From contig QQUB01000691.1 of the NCBI GenBank assembly GCA_008501835.1, forward strand, positions 1 through 5,306: a stretch of 5,306 bases of DNA, written 5' to 3'. Below are positions 1 to 5,082 of this stretch, one piece after another. Every line of letters starts with the position of its first letter. Within the stretch, counting starts at the first letter, position 1. The DNA is from Bacteroidota bacterium (lineage in GTDB: Bacteria > Bacteroidota > Bacteroidia > Chitinophagales > Saprospiraceae). The position numbers and the translations under genes are program-made. The notes under the pieces were generated by a model. It was not told the DNA's origin. It saw nothing but the letters and a program-made list of their open reading frames with translations, and made no database searches.

Positions 1-911
1 CCAACTTTGTATCCGGCAAAAGTGACTGGGTGGTAGTTGAAGCGGATGAATTTGATCGTTCATTCTTACATCTCGATCCGGATGTGGCCGTGATCACTTC
101 CATTGATGCGGATCACCTGGATATTTACGGTGATCACGAGAGCATGCTGGAAACCGGCTTCCGGGCTTTTGCCAGGAAGATCAAACCAGGAGGATCATTG
201 ATGGTTCAGCATAGTCTGACCGGATACTTCAAAACGTTTGATGGAATTCAAACTTACGGAGTGGAAGGAGGGGAGCAACAGGCAACCAATATTCATGTGA
301 AGGACGGCTTCTTTGTTTTTGATTATAAAAATGAAGAAACGGAAATCAAGGATATTAAAATAACACTGCCCGGAAGACATAATATTGAAAATGCAACTGC
401 AGCCATCAGTATTGCTTTGAAACTTGGGGTAAAACCTGAGGCGATCAAAGACGCACTGGCTTCATTCAAAGGAATAAAGCGACGGTTTGACATAATTCAC
501 AGAGATGACCGGGTTGTGTACATTGATGATTATGCACACCATCCATCGGAACTGAAAGCGGCTATCGGTGCGGCAAGGGAATTGTTCCCGGAGAAGAAAA
601 TAACGGGTGTATTTCAACCACACCTCTATTCCAGGACAAATGACTTTGCACCTGGTTTTGCAGAAGCGCTGGATGCACTGGACGAGGTATTATTACTGGA
701 AATTTATCCGGCTAGAGAATTGCCGATGGAAGGAGTTACCTCGAAGATCATTTTTGACAAAATGAAATTGAAGAATAAAGTCCAATTGACAAAAGAGGAG
801 TTATTGGGGACTTTAAAAAGAAAAAAATTGGAAGTGTTGATGACCCTGGGAGCAGGAGATATCGATACATTGATAAATCCGATAAAAGAACATTTAGAAA
901 ACAAGTCTTAG
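1..911 (+). CDS. murC: UDP-N-acetylmuramate--L-alanine ligase MurC (5'-truncated by window edge)
   Basis: MurC is the cytoplasmic ATP-dependent ligase that joins L-alanine to UDP-MurNAc, the first step of the peptidoglycan stem peptide. The reading frame is open from base 3 and runs off the left edge; about 302 residues are visible. Bacterial MurC is usually about 460-490 residues, so the UDP-binding N-terminal domain and the ATP P-loop lie outside. Visible Mur-ligase motifs, in order: NFVSG then EADEFDRSF (about 3-65, central ATPase domain), DADHLDIYGD (about 105-135), GRHNIENATAA (372-404, start of the C-terminal domain), DDYAHHPSE (525-551, a MurC hallmark), FQPHLYSRT (612-638), YPARELP (about 705-725) and GAGDI (849-863). 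The stop is TAG at 909-911. ftsQ follows after 10 nt, so the two are almost certainly co-transcribed. All key motifs are intact. MurD, MurE and Mpl are less likely because of the DDYAHHP and GAGDI combination, though Mpl shares parts of it. Confidence 0.96.
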   Translation, partial: NFVSGKSDWVVVEADEFDRSFLHLDPDVAVITSIDADHLDIYGDHESMLETGFRAFARKIKPGGSLMVQHSLTGYFKTFDGIQTYGVEGGEQQATNIHVKDGFFVFDYKNEETEIKDIKITLPGRHNIENATAAISIALKLGVKPEAIKDALASFKGIKRRFDIIHRDDRVVYIDDYAHHPSELKAAIGAARELFPEKKITGVFQPHLYSRTNDFAPGFAEALDALDEVLLLEIYPARELPMEGVTSKIIFDKMKLKNKVQLTKEELLGTLKRKKLEVLMTLGAGDIDTLINPIKEHLENKS

Positions 912-921
912 GACAGAAAAT

Positions 922-1704
922 ATGAGCAAAGCAAAAAACAAAGAATTTTCGACCATGATGAAGCGACTGATGTGGGTCGCACTGGTATTCTTTGGTCTGG
1001 CTTTGATCATATCCATGGTAGCAAAAAAGGAAGCTGCCATTGTTCAGCAAGTGAACATTGACGTAACACCTCTTGAAGGAGAAAATTATCTCATTAATGA
1101 AGAGGACGTTCTGCTCACCATCGAAAGAAGTTTTGGTTTCCCGTTGGAAACAATGCCTCTTGGGGCGGTGAATATGGAACGACTGGAAAGGGTGCTTAAA
1201 GAAGAACCCTTTGTCCTGGAAGCCAATGCTTTTGTGAATGCTGAGAATGTAGTGAATATCAGCATTGTACAACGGCAACCCGTTTTGAGAATTATCGACA
1301 GAAACGGATCCAATTATTACCTGGATGAAAATGCATTTAAAATGCCATTGTCCAAACATTTCAGTGCAAGAGTACTGGTGGCAACAGGGAATATTCCACC
1401 ATATGTACTGGACTACCAGGGAAATATTGAGGACATGCTTCATAACCTGTTTGATCTGGCGACGACCATTCGTAATGACGAATTGTTGCACCCGATGATT
1501 GAGCAGATTTATGTGAACAACAAACGGGAGTTGACTTTGGTACCCAAAATCGGTAGACAAAAGATCCTGTTTGGCAGGTACATTTCTGTGGAGGATAAAC
1601 TAAAACGTTTGAAGATCTTCTACACGGAAGCACTGCCTTACGAAGGATGGAAAAAATACCATACGATTGATTTGAATTTTGAGGGGCAGATTGTGGCGAA
1701 GTGA
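922..1704 (+). CDS. ftsQ: Cell division protein FtsQ/DivIB
   Basis: FtsQ is the bitopic divisome protein that links early cytoplasmic and late periplasmic division proteins, in other bacteria through FtsB and FtsL. The 260-residue product is of normal length. It has a short basic cytoplasmic end (residues 1-15), one hydrophobic segment (about 16-34) and a periplasmic remainder. Residues about 44-123 fit a POTRA domain: hydrophobic strand, a LINEEDVLLTIE helix, an NMERLERVLKEEPFV helix, then a strand pair ending IVQRQPVLRI, the typical FtsQ closing motif. Residues 130-155 (SNYYLDENAFKMPLS, then RVLVATG) match the following beta domain. The family usually has glycine in the turn that here reads ENAFK. 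Identification relies on topology, motifs and position between murC and ftsA, because FtsQ diverges quickly. The ATG at 922 is the only start that keeps the basic end and membrane segment. No Shine-Dalgarno sequence is seen, as is normal in Bacteroidota. A heptad repeat array begins two bases past the TGA stop. Confidence 0.93.
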   Translation: MSKAKNKEFSTMMKRLMWVALVFFGLALIISMVAKKEAAIVQQVNIDVTPLEGENYLINEEDVLLTIERSFGFPLETMPLGAVNMERLERVLKEEPFVLEANAFVNAENVVNISIVQRQPVLRIIDRNGSNYYLDENAFKMPLSKHFSARVLVATGNIPPYVLDYQGNIEDMLHNLFDLATTIRNDELLHPMIEQIYVNNKRELTLVPKIGRQKILFGRYISVEDKLKRLKIFYTEALPYEGWKKYHTIDLNFEGQIVAK

Positions 1705-1705
1705 C

Positions 1706-1757
1706 CAGTAGACAGTCTTCAGTCCACAGTCTTCAGTCGGCAGTACCAGTTGGCAGA
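1706..1757. repeat. CAGTNNN heptad array
   Basis: CAGT recurs at 1706, 1713, 1720, 1727, 1734 and 1741, a period of exactly 7. The three bases between are AGA, CTT, CCA, CTT, CGG and ACC. A seventh CAGT at 1747 comes one base early, and a final CAGA follows at 1754. Two units share CTT, which makes a 13-nt direct repeat (1712-1724 and 1726-1738). The array starts 2 nt after the ftsQ stop codon, so it lies in the ftsQ-ftsA transcript if transcription reads through. Its function is unknown. Confidence 0.85.
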
Positions 1758-1790
1758 TGAGTTTGGGGTTTGGGTAAGGAGTGGGATAAA

Positions 1791-1835
1791 GAAAACACCT
1801 GGAACTCTTGGAACACCTGAAACCATTGAAACAAA
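1791..1835. repeat. TGRAACNNN nine-base array
   Basis: TGRAAC recurs at 1800, 1809, 1818 and 1827, a period of exactly 9. The third base is G, G, A, A and the three-base spacers are TCT, ACC, CAT and AAA. A degenerate fifth unit, GAAAACACC, precedes it at 1791-1799 and keeps the AAC and the ACC spacer. No reading frame on the + strand uses it. Its function is unknown. Confidence 0.8.
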
Positions 1836-1844
1836 ATTATTATG

Positions 1845-1879
1845 CGTAACACGGAACTCGAAACCCGTAACTCGCAACA
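1845..1879. repeat. CGNAACN heptad array
   Basis: There are five perfect consecutive units of CGNAACN at 1845, 1852, 1859, 1866 and 1873. The variable third base is T, G, A, T, C and the variable last base is A, T, C, T, A. The core GNAAC is the same as in the nine-base array that ends only 9 nt upstream, but the period is 7 instead of 9. Its function is unknown. Confidence 0.83.
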
Positions 1880-1962
1880 TAAATAATGAGACCATTAACA
1901 AGTAAATTTTAAGGGGGACGTAGAATTGACTTTTACAATCCCCGGGCCAAAACATATTTATT

Positions 1963-3282
1963 ATGGAAAATTTTGCAAACAGATCTGAAATCGTTGTTGC
2001 CCTGGATATAGGGACAACAAAGGTATGTGCGATCGCAGGCCGCAAAAATGAACATGGGAAACTCGAAATCCTCGGATTTGGCAAGGTGAATTCAGAAGGG
2101 GTACTTCGTGGAGTAGTATCCAATATTGAAAAAACCGTTAAAGCCATTAAAGAGGCTGTTCAAAGTGCAGAAACTGCTTCCGGGCAGGAGTTTAAAGTGG
2201 TTCATGTAGGCATTGCGGGACAGCACATCAAAAGCCTTCAACACAGAGGTATTTTAACTCGTGACAATGATCATTCCGAGATCAGTCAGGCGGATATTGA
2301 CCGGCTTATCAAAGATATGCACAAGCTGGTACTACCACCTGGTGACAAGATCCTTCACGTTATCCCTCAGGAATTTGCTGTGGATAATGAGCAAGGTATC
2401 ACTGATCCGATTGGAATGTCAGGTATTCGTCTCGAAGCCAATTTTCACATCATTACGGGGCAGATTACTGCTTCCAACAACATCCTGCGTTGTATCGAGC
2501 GTACGGGACTCAAGGTCGCTAACATGACTTTGGAACCAATCGCATCCGCTGCATCAGTACTCAGTGATGAAGAACTGGAAGCCGGAGTTGCTTTGGTGGA
2601 TATTGGTGGAGGAACAACGGATATCACCATATTCCAGGAAGGAATTGTCCGTCATACCGCTGTAATTCCTTTTGGTGGGAACATCATCACTAAAGATATT
2701 AAGGAAGGTTGCAGTATCATGACACATCAGGCAGAAAAGCTGAAAGTTAAATTCGGCGCCGCTCTGGCTGAAGAAGTCTTTGATAATCGTATTATCACCA
2801 TCCCGGGTTTACGCGGGCGTGATCCAAAAGAAATTTCCGAAAAGAACCTTGCCCGTATCATTGAGGCAAGGGTTATGGAGGTGTTGGATTACGTCGTATG
2901 GGAAATCCGCAGATCCGGCTACGAGCGCAAATTGATCGCCGGAGTCGTATTGACAGGTGGGGGAGCATTGCTCAACCACATTGACAAACTGTGCGAATAC
3001 CATACAGGAATGAGTACCCGCATTGGTCTTCCAGTAGAAAAACTTGCTCACGGTTACAGCGAGCGTCTGAGCAGCCCTGTATTTGCGACAAGCATCGGTT
3101 TGTTGCTCAAGGGTATCGAGGACCTCGAAACTGGCAGAGTGGTTTACGACAACTACCAGGAGAAAAAACAGGAAGAACCTGTTGAGGAAGTTGTTGAGGA
3201 AGTTGCCGGTGATAAATGGTACGAGCAAATCTTCCGCAAAACGAAGGAGTGGTTCGAAGCAGAACCTGACTCCGATTTTTAA
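1963..3282 (+). CDS. ftsA: Cell division protein FtsA
   Basis: FtsA is the actin-like ATPase that anchors FtsZ filaments to the inner face of the membrane and recruits later divisome proteins. The 439-residue product has all actin-fold motifs: phosphate-1 loop ALDIGTTKVCAI (13-24), phosphate-2 loop VALVDIGGGTTDITIF (about 210-225, with D213 and GGGTTD) and adenosine loop VVLTGGGALL (328-337). The FtsA-specific 1C domain lies at about residues 85-165. After the core (end about 395) comes a glutamate-rich linker (about 402-416) and a C-terminal amphipathic helix at about 418-433, with W419, I423, F424, W430 and F431 on one face and K/R residues around them, fitting the membrane-targeting sequence. 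The ATG at 1963 gives the standard short leader before the first strand. ftsZ follows after 72 nt. The linker contains a perfect 12-bp tandem duplication (3181-3204). The TGGGA and 1C features separate it from MreB and DnaK. Confidence 0.97.
   Translation: MENFANRSEIVVALDIGTTKVCAIAGRKNEHGKLEILGFGKVNSEGVLRGVVSNIEKTVKAIKEAVQSAETASGQEFKVVHVGIAGQHIKSLQHRGILTRDNDHSEISQADIDRLIKDMHKLVLPPGDKILHVIPQEFAVDNEQGITDPIGMSGIRLEANFHIITGQITASNNILRCIERTGLKVANMTLEPIASAASVLSDEELEAGVALVDIGGGTTDITIFQEGIVRHTAVIPFGGNIITKDIKEGCSIMTHQAEKLKVKFGAALAEEVFDNRIITIPGLRGRDPKEISEKNLARIIEARVMEVLDYVVWEIRRSGYERKLIAGVVLTGGGALLNHIDKLCEYHTGMSTRIGLPVEKLAHGYSERLSSPVFATSIGLLLKGIEDLETGRVVYDNYQEKKQEEPVEEVVEEVAGDKWYEQIFRKTKEWFEAEPDSDF
3181..3204 (+). 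repeat. 12-bp tandem duplication in the ftsA linker
   Basis: Twelve bases (GTTGAGGAAGTT) occur twice head to tail at 3181-3192 and 3193-3204. They are in frame and encode VEEV twice (residues 407-414) in the acidic linker before the membrane helix. A copy-number change of one unit would keep the frame and change linker length by four residues. Confidence 0.9.
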
Positions 3283-3354
3283 ACCTTTTTGTAGCCGGAA
3301 TGAAGACTTACTGATACTAAGAAAAAACCGGCATAAACTAAAAATTATAATATC
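3283..3354. other. ftsA-ftsZ spacer and ftsZ translation start region
   Basis: This 72-nt gap has no gene. TTTTTG occurs at 3286-3291 but no matching TAnnTTTG box lies 19-21 nt downstream, so no promoter is called. The 24 nt before the start codon (3331-3354) are nearly all A/T and carry no purine-rich Shine-Dalgarno sequence. That is the usual Bacteroidota initiation context. It has none of the short-period arrays found in the other two spacers. Confidence 0.6.
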
Positions 3355-4812
3355 ATGATGTTTGATATGCCAAAATACGAAAGTCCTATCATAAAAGTTT
3401 TAGGCGTTGGTGGCGGAGGAAGTAATGCCGTCAGCCATATGTATGATCAAGGAATTGTTGGAGTGGATTTCGCGATCTGCAATACAGATTCGCAGGCCAT
3501 GGAAACCAGCCCGGTGCCAACTAAGATCCAGTTGGGGCCAAACCTCACGGAGGGAAGAGGGGCAGGTTCAATGCCCAATAAAGGTAAAGCTGCCTGTGAA
3601 GAATCCATAGAAGATGTAAGAAGATACCTTGAAGATAAATGTAAAATGTTGTTTATCACTGCCGGAATGGGTGGTGGTACGGGAACAGGTGCTGCTCCTA
3701 TTATTGCCAAACTGGCCAAGGAAATGGGCATCCTTACCGTAGGAATTGTAACCCTTCCGTTCACCTTTGAAGGTCGCAGAAGATCTACACAGGGAAATGA
3801 AGGTCTGGCTGAATTGAAGAAATATGTGGATACTTTAATCGTCATTTCCAATGATAAGCTGAGGTCTATTTTTGGGAACCTTTCCCTGTCGGATGCTTTT
3901 GGAAATGCGGATAATATTTTGTCCACAGCCGCTAAAGGTATTGCGGAGATCATTACGGTTCCTGGTTATGTAAACGTAGACTTTGAGGATGTCAATACGG
4001 TTATGCGTGATAGTGGGGTTGCCATCATGGGGACAGCTGTGGCAGATGGAGACGACCGTGCCCGTCGTGCAGTGGATGAGGCTTTGCATTCACCACTGCT
4101 GGAAGATAATAATATCAAAGGAGCGAAACACATCCTGCTCAACATCACCAGCGGAACCAAGGAGGTTACGATGGATGAGATTTTTGAGATCACAGAATTC
4201 GTTCAGGAAGAAGCTGGTTACGGAACAGATCTTATCTGGGGTAACTGCTACGATGAGAACCTGGGTGAAAAGCTTTGCGTGACTGTTATTGCAACGGGGT
4301 TCGAAGAGCATTCTAATGTTAAAAAGATCACCGGTGACGAGCGCATCGTGGTGTCTCTTGATGACGACTCCATTGAGAGAAGACCAGTACAAAATACAAA
4401 CTTGTCAGATGTTGGAATCGATACCAACAAGAATGACGATCCGAGTATGACTTTTGAGTTTGACGATGTGAGAGAAGCTGTGAAGAAAGCTCACCGCAAA
4501 TCTTATTCATATGACGAACCTTACGTAAACGAGGAAGAAAAAGCTCGTATGATGAAAGAGCGTAATCTTCGTTTTGAGAGAGAAAAGAGACGGCGTGAAA
4601 GTCTGATGCAGGACAAGCCAGAACCGAAACTGAACAATCCACAGACGATCAATGAGCTGGAAAATGAACCTGCTTATCTCCGTCGTGGTGTGCGCCTGGA
4701 TGATGTGCCTACTTCTTCTGAAAACACCTACTCCACCTGGTCACTGACCGAAGGAGAAGAAGCCGATATCCAGGAAAATGGAAATTCATTTCTACACGAC
4801 AATGTAGATTAA
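3355..4812 (+). CDS. ftsZ: Cell division protein FtsZ, long-tailed Bacteroidota form
   Basis: FtsZ is the tubulin-like GTPase that polymerises into the cytokinetic ring. The 485-residue product is longer than the roughly 380-residue E. coli protein because of its tail. Core motifs are complete: GVGGGGSNAV (17-26), the tubulin signature GGGTGTGAAP (106-115), the FEGRRR region (about 137-142) and the T7 synergy loop NVDFEDV with N207, D209 and D212, needed for GTP hydrolysis at the subunit interface. The core ends near F316 (VTVIATGF). Residues 317-436 form a charged linker with a likely helix at about 393-419, dense in E, K and R. The conserved tail motif is EPAYLRRGVRLDD (about 438-450), comparable to the FtsA-binding peptide at the end of other FtsZ proteins, followed by a further 35 residues ending NSFLHDNVD. 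Two adjacent ATGs (3355 and 3358) make the exact start uncertain by one residue. An intrinsic terminator follows 31 nt after the stop. Confidence 0.98.
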   Translation: MMFDMPKYESPIIKVLGVGGGGSNAVSHMYDQGIVGVDFAICNTDSQAMETSPVPTKIQLGPNLTEGRGAGSMPNKGKAACEESIEDVRRYLEDKCKMLFITAGMGGGTGTGAAPIIAKLAKEMGILTVGIVTLPFTFEGRRRSTQGNEGLAELKKYVDTLIVISNDKLRSIFGNLSLSDAFGNADNILSTAAKGIAEIITVPGYVNVDFEDVNTVMRDSGVAIMGTAVADGDDRARRAVDEALHSPLLEDNNIKGAKHILLNITSGTKEVTMDEIFEITEFVQEEAGYGTDLIWGNCYDENLGEKLCVTVIATGFEEHSNVKKITGDERIVVSLDDDSIERRPVQNTNLSDVGIDTNKNDDPSMTFEFDDVREAVKKAHRKSYSYDEPYVNEEEKARMMKERNLRFEREKRRRESLMQDKPEPKLNNPQTINELENEPAYLRRGVRLDDVPTSSENTYSTWSLTEGEEADIQENGNSFLHDNVD

Positions 4813-4843
4813 ACTTTTATAAATTACTATCTGTTTGCAAGTC

Positions 4844-4881
4844 AAAGAGGTTCTCCCGTCACGGGAGGCCTCTTTCTTTTT
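4844..4881 (+). terminator. Rho-independent terminator after ftsZ
   Basis: AAAGAGG (4844-4850) pairs with CCTCTTT (4869-4875). A small internal loop (TT against G) follows, then CTCCCG (4853-4858) pairs with CGGGAG (4862-4867) around a TCA loop. A run of T follows at once (4876-4881, CTTTTT). This is 13 bp of stem with a U tail in the + direction. The reverse strand has no T run on the other side, so it acts one way. It closes the division gene transcript. Confidence 0.92.
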
Positions 4882-4914
4882 ATAATTTTTTAAAGAATTA
4901 AAAAATTATAAAAA
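4877..4914. repeat. Perfect 17-bp A/T-only inverted repeat
   Basis: Bases 4877-4893 are the exact reverse complement of 4898-4914, with a 4-nt loop AGAA at 4894-4897. Every stem base is A or T. The 5' arm begins inside the T run of the terminator, so the two hairpins would stack directly. In DNA it could extrude as a cruciform. In RNA it would make an A/U hairpin that could protect the 3' end or act as a back-up pause site. Confidence 0.85.
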
Positions 4915-4948
4915 TTCTACATTCGAAATTCAATATTCAACATTCTGC
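4914..4948. repeat. ATTCNNN heptad array
   Basis: ATTC recurs at 4914, 4921, 4928, 4935 and 4942, a period of exactly 7, with spacers TAC, GAA, AAT, AAC and TGC. The first unit overlaps the last base of the A/T inverted repeat. Beyond 4948 a weaker TTC periodicity (about 4965, 4973, 4982, 4989, 4996) continues in a pyrimidine-rich stretch. The array lies downstream of the terminator, so it is probably not in the ftsZ mRNA. Confidence 0.8.
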
Positions 4949-5025
4949 GGTTCCGTCCGGCACTTTCAATAATTCCCTCCCTTCAAAATTCCCCCTTCCT
5001 CTAACAAATCTTCCGAAAGGATGCG
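4949..5025. other. Pyrimidine-rich stretch before the transporter gene
   Basis: This 77-nt stretch is mostly C and T on the + strand, with two similar blocks (ATTCCCTCCCTTC at 4972-4984 and ATTCCCCCTTCCTC at 4988-5001). It looks like a decayed continuation of the ATTC array. No gene or hairpin is seen. Confidence 0.4.
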
Positions 5026-5033
5026 TAACTTTG
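5026..5033 (+). promoter_or_regulatory. Candidate Bacteroidota -7 box (TAACTTTG)
   Basis: TAACTTTG is an exact match to TAnnTTTG, the -7 element of the primary sigma factor in Bacteroidota. It lies 45 nt before the only usable start of the following gene and after the upstream terminator, where a promoter is expected. The -33 position (about 5002-5008) reads TAACAAA and does not resemble TTTG, so the match is one-sided. The predicted transcript start is near 5038-5041. Confidence 0.55.
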
Positions 5034-5052
5034 ATTCTTGAAAAATCATGAC

Positions 5053-5082
5053 ATGCATTTAACGCCTTTTTTCCCAAAATGA
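5053..5082 (+). promoter_or_regulatory. Possible 9-codon leader ORF overlapping the next start
   Basis: ATG at 5053 opens MHLTPFFPK and ends in TGA at 5080-5082, which overlaps the downstream ATG at 5079 as ATGA. That arrangement is typical of translational coupling. It would sit inside the short leader predicted from the -7 box. A second, four-codon frame (5048-5062) is nearby. Frames this short arise easily by chance, so this is only a candidate. Confidence 0.25.

Larger units (their letters stand above)
1705..1962. other. ftsQ-ftsA spacer, repeat-bearing and without a gene
   Basis: This 258-nt gap interrupts an otherwise tight cluster. About half is taken up by the three short-period arrays at 1706-1757, 1791-1835 and 1845-1879. 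Between the first two is a G-rich stretch (about 1761-1783) with two GGTTTGGG-like runs. From 1880 to 1962 the DNA turns A/T-rich, with a GGGGG run at 1913-1917 and CCCCGGG at 1940-1946. No open frame with coding character and no RNA gene were found. A convincing promoter could not be picked: TAAATTTT at 1903-1910 is one base off the Bacteroidota -7 box but has no -33 partner. The 12 nt before the ftsA ATG are nearly all A/T, which fits Shine-Dalgarno-independent initiation. Confidence 0.75.

Noticed and set aside
748..1560. A 270-codon open frame on the minus strand, antisense to the end of murC and most of ftsQ
   Set aside because: It lies opposite two clear genes. Its product is unusually rich in His, Phe, Cys and Gln, with no recognisable domain, as expected for a chance antisense frame.
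1706..1879. The spacer arrays read as a CRISPR array
   Set aside because: Units are 7 or 9 nt with 1-3 variable bases. CRISPR repeats are about 23-50 nt with spacers of similar length, and no cas gene is present.
1913..1943. GGGGG...CCCC with an inner ATTG/CAAT pairing before ftsA, as a leader hairpin or attenuator
   Set aside because: Two 4-bp stems are separated by an unpaired bulge of 7 nt on one side. It is too weak to call.
1926..1962. TTGACT at 1926-1931 as a -35 box for an ftsA promoter
   Set aside because: No -10 element lies at proper spacing, Bacteroidota use a different consensus, and the implied start would fall on or after the ftsA ATG.
1719..2147. A minus-strand frame of 142 codons running from ftsA through the repeat spacer
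   Set aside because: It begins inside ftsA in antisense and its C-terminal part is only the translation of the short-period arrays. No domain or start context supports it.
3293..3331. GCCGG at about 3293 and CCGGC at about 3327 as a hairpin between ftsA and ftsZ
   Set aside because: The stem is only 5 bp with a loop of about 29 nt and has no T run after it. Chance pairing is likely.
3083..3358. A + strand frame of 91 codons bridging the end of ftsA and the start of ftsZ
   Set aside because: It is in another frame of the ftsA 3' end, rich in Arg, Lys and Ser, and continues into non-coding A/T-rich DNA. It shows no coding features.
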